From Chloroflexota bacterium (GTDB lineage Bacteria > Chloroflexota > Dehalococcoidia > SM23-28-2 > RBG-16-64-32), in the NCBI GenBank assembly GCA_022564695.1, contig JADFKX010000145.1, positions 1 through 5,205 on the forward strand: a stretch of 5,205 nucleotides of DNA, given 5' to 3'. The stretch's first letter is position 1. Each line of letters begins with the position of its first letter. The notes under the pieces are model-generated. The model was not told the origin of the DNA. It searched no databases and saw only the letters and a list, made by a program, of their open reading frames with translations. The position numbers and the translations under genes were made by a program. Of the stretch, positions 1 to 4,949 are shown piece by piece.

Positions 1-362
1 TCGACCGGCATGTCGCAGCGGAGGCTCTTGGGGTCGGGCTCAACGTCGACGAGGTTGGTGTACATACGAGGGCCTTCGTCCAGCTCCACGATAGCGGTGA
101 CATAGGGGGTCTCCTGCGCCCAGCCGGGGTGGAAGGCACGATGCTGGATGGCGAAGGAGTAGACTTTGCCGCGGCCGCTAACTTGGCGCCACTCGATCTC
201 CCAACTGAAGCACTGGGGGCAGAACCGACGCGGGTAGAAGAAGAAGCTCTGGCAGGGGCGGCAGAAGGGGAGCCAGAGCTCGTGGCTCTTGCAGCCCTCC
301 CAGTAGCGTTGGGTCTCCGGGCTAGGCGTGGGAATGGGCTTTGCGTACTGCTGCTTGGGCAT
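1..362 (-). CDS. Zn-ribbon/OB-fold DUF35 protein (5' part, runs off window)
   Basis: Reading the minus strand from ATG at 362-360 gives 120 codons with no stop before the window edge, so the C-terminus is missing. The product has an N-terminal helix region (about 1-28), a rubredoxin-like zinc ribbon with cysteines at 34, 37, 48 and 51 (C-x2-C, 10 residues, C-x2-C), and the start of an OB fold (about 58-120) with GRGKVYSF and TPYVTAIVELDEG. This is the DUF35 architecture. Family knowledge: such proteins bind acyl-CoA and form complexes with thiolase or HMG-CoA-synthase-like enzymes, often encoded next door; a thiolase gene further left is therefore likely but not seen. An AAGGA ribosome-binding site (371-367, minus) lies 4 bases before the ATG, which supports the start. 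The gene is divergent from the nuo operon and probably functionally unrelated to it. Confidence is high for the family and low for the substrate. Confidence 0.88.
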   Translation of the reverse strand, partial: MPKQQYAKPIPTPSPETQRYWEGCKSHELWLPFCRPCQSFFFYPRRFCPQCFSWEIEWRQVSGRGKVYSFAIQHRAFHPGWAQETPYVTAIVELDEGPRMYTNLVDVEPDPKSLRCDMPV

Positions 363-367
363 GCGTT

Positions 368-390
368 CCTTCGACAGACTCAGGACAGGT
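368..390. repeat. Dispersed-repeat-like motif CCTTCGACAGACTC
   Basis: The stretch opening CCTTCGACAGACTC (368-381) followed by AGGACAGG resembles the CCTTCGACAAGCTC-type motif that I associate with dispersed repeats in Chloroflexota and other environmental genomes; this is recollection, not a search. A diverged partner, CCTTCAACAAGCTC, lies at 4950-4963 (11 of 14 identical). The left edge overlaps the ribosome-binding site of the DUF35 gene. Confidence 0.35.
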
Positions 391-425
391 CCTTAACCTT
401 GACGTGAAGTTCGGAATCGTCACCG

Positions 426-455
426 ATGGTAGATGGCGCGGATGGGGAGTGTCAA
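426..455 (-). promoter_or_regulatory. Putative promoter of the DUF35 gene
   Basis: On the minus strand a perfect TTGACA (-35, bases 455-450) is followed after 18 bases by TACCAT (-10, bases 431-426; four of six consensus positions). A transcript would begin near 419, about 57 bases before the ATG at 362. It points in the right direction and the -35 is perfect, but the -10 is mediocre and no transcription data are available. Confidence 0.42.
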
Positions 456-496
456 GGATTGGGGGCCAGGGCCGGCAGTAGGGCCTGAGTCAGCCA

Positions 497-525
497 TATA
501 GCACCTAGAAATGAGGTGTGCTATA
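497..525. promoter_or_regulatory. Operator-like inverted repeat over the nuo -10
   Basis: TATAGCAC (497-504) and GTGCTATA (518-525) form a perfect 8-bp inverted repeat with a 13-base spacer. The half-site centres are 21 bases apart, two helical turns, as expected for a dimeric DNA-binding regulator. The right arm covers four bases of the TATACT -10, so binding would block RNA polymerase. Nearby are a 9-base palindrome CTGAGTCAG (485-493) and a second inverted repeat at 526-542. No regulator is encoded in the window. Confidence 0.4.
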
Positions 526-527
526 CT
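519..527 (+). promoter_or_regulatory. Extended -10 promoter element for the nuo operon
   Basis: TGCTATACT reads as an extended -10: TG at 519-520, one base, then TATACT at 522-527 (five of six consensus). No good -35 is present 16-18 bases upstream, which fits an extended -10 promoter or an activator-dependent one. Transcription would start near 534, about 36 bases before the nuoA ATG. It is the only good -10 in the 207-base divergent gap in this orientation. Confidence 0.5.
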
Positions 528-542
528 ACCGCGAGCCGGTAG
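526..542. repeat. Small inverted repeat at the predicted nuo transcription start
   Basis: CTACCG (526-531) and CGGTAG (537-542) flank five bases. They could act as an operator half-site pair or, if transcription starts upstream of them, as a short 5' hairpin before nuoA. There is no T-tract, so this is not a terminator. Confidence 0.35.
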
Positions 543-569
543 CGCTAAAATTCACAAAGTTTAGGGCGT

Positions 570-941
570 ATGCTTTCCGACTGGGGACACGTAGGTTTTC
601 TCCTCCTCCTGGCGCTTGTCTTCCCCGTGGGAGGGATCGCTTCCTCCTGGATGCTGGGCCTGCTCAAGATACGCCCCCAAGCGCCCGATCCGATCAAGGA
701 GGACATCTTCGAGTGCGGCGTGGAGACGGAGGGCACGGCCTGGGTCCAGTTCAACTTCCGCTACTACTACTACGCCCTGCTGTTCGTGATCTTCGACGTG
801 GAGGCTGTCTTTCTCTACCCCTGGGCCGTCTCGCTCGACGAGGCCTCGGTCACCGGCTTCATCGCGGTGGTCACATTCATAGTCATCCTGACCATCGGCT
901 TGGCCTACGCGTGGCGCAAGAAGGCGCTGGAGTGGCTGTGA
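570..941 (+). CDS. nuoA: NADH-quinone oxidoreductase subunit A
   Basis: This is a small membrane subunit of complex I that contacts the Q module and NuoH near the quinone chamber. The 123-residue product has the usual family length and three predicted membrane helices (about 8-31, 65-86, 94-114). The long loop carries the diagnostic ECG at 48-50; its Cys49 matches the loop cysteine known from mitochondrial ND3. Helix 2 carries the conserved FDVE acidic pair (Asp76, Glu78), preceded by a run of four tyrosines (65-68). ATG at 570 is the only sensible start, since an in-frame TAA lies at 546-548; only a weak AGGG (563-566) precedes it. It is the first gene of the operon, and the next gene is nuoC rather than the expected nuoB. 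Confidence 0.96.
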   Translation: MLSDWGHVGFLLLLALVFPVGGIASSWMLGLLKIRPQAPDPIKEDIFECGVETEGTAWVQFNFRYYYYALLFVIFDVEAVFLYPWAVSLDEASVTGFIAVVTFIVILTIGLAYAWRKKALEWL

Positions 942-960
942 CGTGAGACCACACCCGATA

Positions 961-1000
961 GCCTGCCGGCTGGCCGTGCCTACCGGCAGGCGGGTAGGCA
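961..1000. repeat. Overlapping palindromes in the nuoA-nuoC gap
   Basis: GCCTGCCGG (961-969) pairs perfectly with CCGGCAGGC (983-991). TGCCTACC (977-984) pairs perfectly with GGTAGGCA (993-1000). The two hairpins share bases 983-991, so they are mutually exclusive. No T-run follows, so this is not an intrinsic terminator. It looks like a REP-type dispersed palindrome. The rest of 942-1067 holds only the nuoC ribosome-site hairpin. Confidence 0.6.
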
Positions 1001-1032
1001 GGGAATGCGTCGCGATGGTTGGCAGCCTGGCA

Positions 1033-1058
1033 CCGCCCCAATCGAATCGGGGCGGGAG
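1033..1058 (+). promoter_or_regulatory. Hairpin overlapping the nuoC ribosome-binding site
   Basis: CCGCCCC (1033-1039) and GGGGCGG (1049-1055) form a 7-bp GC stem with a 9-base loop. The likely Shine-Dalgarno GGGAG (1054-1058), nine bases before the nuoC ATG at 1068, shares its first two bases with the stem. In mRNA the hairpin could partly mask the site. Regulation is inferred only from geometry. Confidence 0.4.
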
Positions 1059-1067
1059 CGCCACGGC

Positions 1068-1583
1068 ATGACGACGGTACTGTCCGGCTTTGATCTCGCG
1101 CACCGCCTCCAGCCCAAGCTCCCCGACGCGGTTGTAGACGCTACCCCCGATTGGGCGGAGGTGAAGCCGAACCGCCTGCTGGAGGTCTGTACCTTCCTGC
1201 GAGACGACCCTGAGCTGGACTTCCGCTTCCTCAGCTCCCTCACTGGCGTGGACCTGCTGGACCACTTCGAGGTGGTCTATCATCTGCTATCGATCAGCCG
1301 CAATCAGGCAGCAACCCTAAAGGTTCCTTGCGAAGACCACGACAATCCAGAGGCACCGTCCGTGGTGTCGGTCTGGCGCGGCGCCCACCTCCAGGAGCGG
1401 GAGGCGTTCGATCTGCTGGGGATCCGATTCCAGGGCCACCCGGACCTGCGGCGCATTTTCCTGTGGGAGGGGTTCGCCGGCCACCCCCTGCGAAAGGACT
1501 GGCTCAACTTCCCCGGCGGCGAGATGGCCGGCCTCGAACGCTACCCCGGCGAGCCGGGCGGTAAGCTTGAGGGGAGAGGCTAG
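1068..1583 (+). CDS. nuoC: NADH-quinone oxidoreductase subunit C
   Basis: This is the hydrophilic '30 kDa' subunit of the complex I Q module, which packs against NuoD on the cytoplasmic side. The 171-residue product contains the family signature: the VVYHLLS strand (about 67-73), WRGAHLQEREAFDLLGIRFQGHPDLRRI (about 103-130, with the core ERE-x2-D-x2-GI and GHPDLRRI) and the closing HPLRKDW. It ends in a short Gly/Pro/Glu-rich tail. I chose ATG 1068 because it matches the expected N-terminus and has GGGAG nine bases upstream. An in-frame ATG at 1005 would add 21 residues read through palindromic DNA. The gene is unfused to nuoD, unlike in E. coli. Its end carries GGGGAGAGG (1571-1579), which looks like the original ribosome site for nuoD. 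Confidence 0.95.
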   Translation: MTTVLSGFDLAHRLQPKLPDAVVDATPDWAEVKPNRLLEVCTFLRDDPELDFRFLSSLTGVDLLDHFEVVYHLLSISRNQAATLKVPCEDHDNPEAPSVVSVWRGAHLQEREAFDLLGIRFQGHPDLRRIFLWEGFAGHPLRKDWLNFPGGEMAGLERYPGEPGGKLEGRG

Positions 1584-1585
1584 CG

Positions 1586-1601
1586 GTGTCGATGAAGACG
1601 G
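1586..1601 (+). repeat. Upstream 16-bp direct repeat (displaced nuoD start)
   Basis: GTGTCGATGAAGACGG is identical to the first 16 bases of nuoD at 1693-1708, with an offset of 107 bases. It lies two bases after the nuoC stop and six bases after the purine-rich GGGGAGAGG, exactly where a closely packed nuoD start would be. Confidence 0.9.
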
Positions 1602-1692
1602 CGGTTGGGTGGCACCACCGCAGCCTGAAGGCTGCGGAATCGAGTGTTGGCGATGCCTCGGTCTTCAGGCTGAGGTCGGGAGGTCCCACCCC
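1602..1692. mobile_element. MITE-like palindromic insert between nuoC and nuoD
   Basis: The 91 bases between the two direct repeats form an imperfect palindrome. Its ends GGGTGGCACC (1607-1616) and GGTCCCACCC (1682-1691) pair at 9 of 10 positions. Inside, CAGCCTGAAG (1621-1630) pairs perfectly with CTTCAGGCTG (1663-1672). Each inner arm can also fold alone: 1618-1637 is a perfect 8-bp stem with loop TGAA, and 1656-1675 is an 8-bp stem with two G-T pairs and loop TTCA. No transposase is present, so it is non-autonomous. A 16-base duplication is longer than usual for small transposable elements, so the mechanism is open; a REP-type element or copy-choice event is the alternative. It also carries GGGAGG (1678-1683), which now serves nuoD. 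Confidence 0.65.
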
Positions 1693-1695
1693 GTG
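1678..1695 (+). promoter_or_regulatory. Insert-derived ribosome-binding site setting the nuoD start
   Basis: GGGAGG (1678-1683) lies nine bases before GTG 1693, whereas ATG 1699 is 15 bases away. This favours GTG as the present start. The motif belongs to the insert, not to nuoC. Confidence 0.6.
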
Positions 1696-1708
1696 TCGAT
1701 GAAGACGG
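1693..1708 (+). repeat. Downstream 16-bp direct repeat (start of nuoD)
   Basis: This is the second exact copy of GTGTCGATGAAGACGG and encodes residues 1-5 of NuoD plus one base. Identity ends at both borders (1585 G versus 1692 C; 1602 C versus 1709 A), so the duplication is precisely 16 bases, like a target-site duplication. Confidence 0.9.
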
Positions 1709-2835
1709 AGCCGTTCGTGGTCAACATAGGGCCGCAGCACCCCAGCACGCACGGCGTGTTCCGCATGCGCCTGACGCTGGACGGCGAGCGGATCATCGAC
1801 GCGGACATGGTGATCGGCTACCTGCACCGAAGCATGGAGAAGCTGGCCGAGGAGCGAAGCTACACCCAAAACATTCCTTTCACGGACCGAACCGACTACG
1901 TGGCGGCGATGACCGGGAACCTGGCCTACGTGCTGGCGGTGGAGAAGCTGTGCGGGATAGAGCCGCCGGAGCGAGCGTCGTGGCTGCGGGTGATCATGTC
2001 TGAGCTGCAGCGGTTCGCCAGCCACTCCATGGCGGTGGGCGTGTTCGCCAACGACTGCGGCACCTGGCAGACGCCGGTCATGCACATGTTCCGCGAGCGG
2101 GAGAAGATCCTTGACCTGTTCGAGATGGCCTGCGGCGCCCGGCTGACGACAAACTACATGCGAATCGGCGGGGTGTCCAGAGACGTTCCGCCGGAGTTCA
2201 GGCCAGCGCTCCGTAAGCTCCTTGATGAGCTGCCGATGCGGATGGGCGAGTACGAGGACCTGCTGCTGGAGAACGAGATTATCGTCGCCCGCTCCCGCGG
2301 CATCGGCGTGCTGACGCCGGAGGTGGCGATCAACTGTTCGCTGAGCGGACCTATGCTGCGGGGGAGCGGCGTCGCCTGGGACATCCGCAAGGCTGACCCT
2401 TACTGCGTCTACGACAAGCTGGAGTTTGACATCTGTGTCGGCACCGACGGCGACGCCTACGACCGCTTTCTGGTACGGCTGGCCGAGATGCGACAGAGCA
2501 TCCACATCCTTGAGCAGTGCCTGGAGATGATGCCGGAGGGCCCCGTTCACTCGCAGATAACGACCGCCACGGCGCAGCCCGGTGGCCAGCCTTCGGCGCC
2601 GCTGACCATCCGCGTCCCAGCGGGCGAGGCATACGGGCGTATCGAGTCGCCGCGGGGCGAGCTGGGGTTCTACATCGTGAGCGACGGCGGCCCCGCGCCG
2701 TACCGGTTTCACATCCGCTCCCCTTCGTACATCAACCTAACGCCGCTGCGTGAGCTGGCGATAGGGGCGACGGTGGCCGACGCGATCGTCATCCTGGGGA
2801 GCATCGACATCGTCGTGGGCGAAATAGACCGCTGA
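1693..2835 (+). CDS. nuoD: NADH-quinone oxidoreductase subunit D
   Basis: This is the '49 kDa' subunit, related to [NiFe]-hydrogenase large subunits, which forms the quinone site with NuoB and NuoH. The 380-residue product has the diagnostic NIGPQHPSTHG (11-21), GYLHRSMEK (42-50) and YTQNIPFTDRTDYV (57-70). His20 and Tyr69 are 49 residues apart, as are the quinone-contacting His38 and Tyr87 of Thermus Nqo4. Later landmarks are LSGPMLRGSGVAWDIRK, YDRFLVRLAEMRQS, MPEGP and the terminal SIDIVVGEIDR. The start is GTG 1693 by its GGGAGG site; ATG 1699 is two residues shorter and could be used by coupling to the leader ORF. A TTG at 1567 is in frame but would translate the insert, with no family similarity. 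Its stop overlaps the nuoH start (TGATG). No internal damage is visible, so the insertion seems to have been tolerated. Confidence 0.96.
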   Translation: MSMKTEPFVVNIGPQHPSTHGVFRMRLTLDGERIIDADMVIGYLHRSMEKLAEERSYTQNIPFTDRTDYVAAMTGNLAYVLAVEKLCGIEPPERASWLRVIMSELQRFASHSMAVGVFANDCGTWQTPVMHMFREREKILDLFEMACGARLTTNYMRIGGVSRDVPPEFRPALRKLLDELPMRMGEYEDLLLENEIIVARSRGIGVLTPEVAINCSLSGPMLRGSGVAWDIRKADPYCVYDKLEFDICVGTDGDAYDRFLVRLAEMRQSIHILEQCLEMMPEGPVHSQITTATAQPGGQPSAPLTIRVPAGEAYGRIESPRGELGFYIVSDGGPAPYRFHIRSPSYINLTPLRELAIGATVADAIVILGSIDIVVGEIDR

Positions 2836-4109
2836 TGCCCTTCCTGGCCAAGTGGTACGACCTGCGCGACCTGGGCAACGCCGTGGGCGCCTTTCTGGAC
2901 TGGATACGCGACCTGGGTGGGCCCGATTGGATTCCATACGTGGTTTCGGGGCTCATAGGCATCGTGGCGATACTGCTCTGGTTGTTGGTCAGCCAGCTGG
3001 CGTTCATCTGGATAGAGCGGCGGGTCATCGGGCGGATGCAGGCGCGGATCGGCCCGAACAGGGTGGGCCCCTGGGGGCTGCTCCAGCCGATCGCTGACGC
3101 GCTGAAGCTGCTGCTCAAGGAGGCGATCACCAATCGCTACGCCGACAAGCCGCTGTTCTGGCTGGGCCCGGTGCTCATCTTCATCCCGGCGCTGGTGGTG
3201 TTCGCCGTGATCCCGTTCGGCGAGGGGATGTCGTTGGCCGACCTCAACGTGGGGGTGCTGTTCGTAATCGCCATAACGTCCATCAACTCGATAGCGATAT
3301 TCATCAGCGGCTGGGCATCCAACAACAAGTTCGCCCTGCTGGGGTCGATGCGGGCGATCGCGATGTTGATCAGCTACGAGCTGGTGCAGGCGTTCGCGCT
3401 GCTGGGGGTAGTGATCTTCGCGGGCAGCATGCGGCTGGGGGATATCGTCGCCTGGCAGTCGGAGTTCAACACCTGGATGTTTCTCCTTCAGCCGCTGGCG
3501 CTGGTGGCGTTTCTCATCGCCTCGGCGGTGGAGATCAACCGCTCGCCGATGGACATCTCGGAGGCGGAATCGGAGATCGTTGCCGGCTATCACACGGAGT
3601 ACTCTGGGATCAAGTTCGGCTTCTTCTACGCGGCGGAGTACTTCGCCGGGTTCGCCGTGTCAGCCATCGTCGTCACACTGTTTCTGGGCGGCTGGACGGC
3701 CTTTGGGCTGGAGAGGTGGGTGCCGGGGTGGCTGATCTTCCTATCGAAGCTGTACTTGGTGTTCTTCCTGTTCATCTGGACGCGCGGCACCCTGCCACGG
3801 CTGCGCATCGACCAGTTGATGGCGTTCTCCTGGAAGTTCCTGCTGGAGCTTCTCTTCATCCACATTCTCGTGGTGGGAGCGGAGGTCCTGATCTGGCACG
3901 AGGGCGACTACCCGGCGGTAGTGGTCCTCCCGATCTTCGCCGTTATCAACTGGACGCTGGCCGTGGCGCTGGTCGTCGGCTGGGCGACGTTCATGGGACA
4001 TCTGCGACCGGAGCGAAGGGCGAAGCGGGCAGTGCTCACGCAGGAGCTGGGCGCGACGTACTTCCGGCCTGCCGGCGGTCACGGTACCGGGCCGATGGGA
4101 GAGGCGTAG
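2835..4109 (+). CDS. nuoH: NADH-quinone oxidoreductase subunit H
   Basis: This is the membrane subunit that forms most of the quinone chamber and links the Q module to the proton-pumping arm. The 424-residue product has about eight or nine membrane helices. Signatures: ERRVIGRMQARIGPNRVGPWGLLQPIADALKLLLKE (61-96), DLNVGVLFV (136-144), GWASNNKFALLGSMRA (159-174) and the acidic loop beginning EINRSPMDISEAESE (233-247) and ending GYHTEYSG (251-258). RGTLPRLRIDQLM follows at 317-329. Two usually conserved spots differ: Met177 where Gln is typical (AQ-x2-SYE), and Glu338 where Pro is typical (WK-x2-LP). A soluble tail of about 35 residues (390-424) extends past the last helix. Its ATG shares one base with the nuoD TGA, so the two are translationally coupled. 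nuoI, which usually follows nuoH, is absent. Confidence 0.97.
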   Translation: MPFLAKWYDLRDLGNAVGAFLDWIRDLGGPDWIPYVVSGLIGIVAILLWLLVSQLAFIWIERRVIGRMQARIGPNRVGPWGLLQPIADALKLLLKEAITNRYADKPLFWLGPVLIFIPALVVFAVIPFGEGMSLADLNVGVLFVIAITSINSIAIFISGWASNNKFALLGSMRAIAMLISYELVQAFALLGVVIFAGSMRLGDIVAWQSEFNTWMFLLQPLALVAFLIASAVEINRSPMDISEAESEIVAGYHTEYSGIKFGFFYAAEYFAGFAVSAIVVTLFLGGWTAFGLERWVPGWLIFLSKLYLVFFLFIWTRGTLPRLRIDQLMAFSWKFLLELLFIHILVVGAEVLIWHEGDYPAVVVLPIFAVINWTLAVALVVGWATFMGHLRPERRAKRAVLTQELGATYFRPAGGHGTGPMGEA

Positions 4110-4616
4110 TTGGAGGACACAGGCAGCATCGTCGCCTTCTGGCTGCTGGCGGCGCTAACGCTCGGCTCCGCCCTGGCGGTAGTGCTCATTCGAGACCTGA
4201 TCCGCGCCGTCGTTCTGCTCATAACTAGCTTCCTGGGCGTGGCCGGTCTCTACATAACTCTATCGGCTGATTTCGTCGCCGTTGTCCAGGTGCTGATCTA
4301 CGTAGGGGCAATCTCGGTGCTGATGCTGTTCGCGATCATGCTAACGCCACGTGCCGGCCGTAACAACGCGGAGACGTTCTTTCGGATCCCCGGGATCCTG
4401 CTGGCGGGGCTGATGGCGTTCACGATCAGCCTGGTCAGCCTGGATACGGACTGGGCCGTGGTGGAGCGGGGAGGTTTCGAGGAGACGGCGTCCGCGATAG
4501 GGGAAGCGCTGCTGGACAAGTACGTGCTGCCGTTCGAGCTGGCGGCGGTGCTGCTGCTGGTGGCGATGCTGGGCGCGATATTGCTGGTGCACCCCGAGGG
4601 CACGGACGAGGAGTGA
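4110..4616 (+). CDS. nuoJ: NADH-quinone oxidoreductase subunit J
   Basis: This is a small hydrophobic subunit between NuoH and the antiporter-like arm; its third helix changes conformation in the coupling cycle. The 168-residue product has five predicted helices (about 6-26, 30-51, 55-79, 93-112, 140-161). The signature VQVLIYVGAISVLMLFAIML (59-78), with Tyr64 in the third helix, and YVLPFELAAVLLLVAMLGAILL (138-159) identify it. The start is TTG 4110, directly after the nuoH TAG; GGGAGAGG (4097-4104) lies five bases before it and no ATG or GTG alternative preserves the first helix. Adjacency to nuoH and nuoK marks one transcript. Confidence 0.95.
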   Translation: MEDTGSIVAFWLLAALTLGSALAVVLIRDLIRAVVLLITSFLGVAGLYITLSADFVAVVQVLIYVGAISVLMLFAIMLTPRAGRNNAETFFRIPGILLAGLMAFTISLVSLDTDWAVVERGGFEETASAIGEALLDKYVLPFELAAVLLLVAMLGAILLVHPEGTDEE

Positions 4617-4617
4617 G

Positions 4618-4947
4618 ATGGCGATAGAGCTGGAACACTACCTGATCCTGGGCGCGCTGCTGTTCTCGATAGGGCTGTACATGGCGCTGGCGAAGCGAAA
4701 CTTCGTGGGGGTGCTGATGGGGATAGAGATGATGTTCAACGCGGTGAACCTGACGTTCATCGCTTTTTCTCGGTTCCCACGTTTCGCGGATATGACGGAT
4801 GCGGAGCGGCTAAGCGGCCACGTGTTTGTCATATTCGTGATCACGGTGGCGGCGGCGGAGGCGGCGGTGGCGCTGGCGCTAGCCATGCTGGTGTACCGCA
4901 ACCGCGAGACGATAGACGTAGACCGAATGGACCTCTTGAAGTGGTGA
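4618..4947 (+). CDS. nuoK: NADH-quinone oxidoreductase subunit K
   Basis: This is the small Mrp/MnhC-like membrane subunit that carries part of the proton path between NuoJ and NuoN. The 109-residue product, slightly longer than the usual 100 or so, has three helices (about 6-25, 29-50, 68-92). The two conserved membrane glutamates are present: Glu37 in GIEMMFNAVN and Glu81 in AAAEAAVALA, matching Glu36 and Glu72 of the E. coli protein. The loop between helices 2 and 3 is several residues longer than in E. coli (FPRFADMTDAERLSGH). The ATG comes one base after the nuoJ TGA (TGAGATG), and purines at the end of nuoJ (GACGAGGAG, 4605-4613) serve as its ribosome site. Confidence 0.97.
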   Translation: MAIELEHYLILGALLFSIGLYMALAKRNFVGVLMGIEMMFNAVNLTFIAFSRFPRFADMTDAERLSGHVFVIFVITVAAAEAAVALALAMLVYRNRETIDVDRMDLLKW

Positions 4948-4949
4948 TT

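Larger units (their letters stand above)
1586..1702 (+). other. Leader ORF reading from the displaced nuoD start through the insert
   Basis: From GTG 1586 (or ATG 1592) the frame stays open through the whole insert and stops at TGA 1700-1702, giving 38 (or 36) residues. The stop overlaps an ATG of nuoD in the arrangement ATGA (1699-1702). The presumed original ribosome site GGGGAGAGG (1571-1579) is 6 bases before the GTG. The peptide starts like NuoD (MKT) and then continues with insert-derived, basic, non-conserved sequence, so it is probably not a functional protein. Its possible effect is on nuoD through translational coupling. This is inferred from geometry only. Confidence 0.3.

Noticed and set aside
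399..404. TTGACG as a plus-strand -35
   Set aside because: No acceptable -10 lies 15-19 bases downstream; the nearest candidate is about 25 bases away and matches poorly.
129..407. Open frame of 92 codons on the plus strand
   Set aside because: It lies antisense to the DUF35 gene, is rich in Ala/Leu/Glu of frame-shadow type, and has no family resemblance; the minus strand shows a clear zinc ribbon.
1005..1067. ATG 1005 as nuoC start, adding 21 residues
   Set aside because: The extension reads through hairpin DNA, lacks family similarity and has a poorer ribosome site than ATG 1068.
942..1067. Degraded nuoB remnant
   Set aside because: No frame here shows the NuoB cluster motif with its adjacent cysteines or the later C-x-GxCP-type segments; the stretch is palindromic repeat sequence.
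1567..1692. TTG 1567 as nuoD start, adding 42 residues
   Set aside because: The added residues translate the end of nuoC in another frame plus the palindromic insert, and NuoD homology begins right after GTG 1693.
1586..1708. CRISPR-like repeat-spacer unit
   Set aside because: There are only two repeat copies, one of them coding in nuoD, and the intervening DNA is palindromic, so it is not an array.
1504..2712. Open frame of about 400 codons antisense to nuoD
   Set aside because: Its Arg/His/Val-rich composition mirrors the codon bias of nuoD on the other strand. It has no recognizable domain, and nuoD is unmistakable.
2709..3593. Open frame of about 290 codons antisense to nuoH
   Set aside because: It is rich in His, Arg, Gln and Asp because it is the complement of membrane-helix codons; it is a shadow of nuoH.
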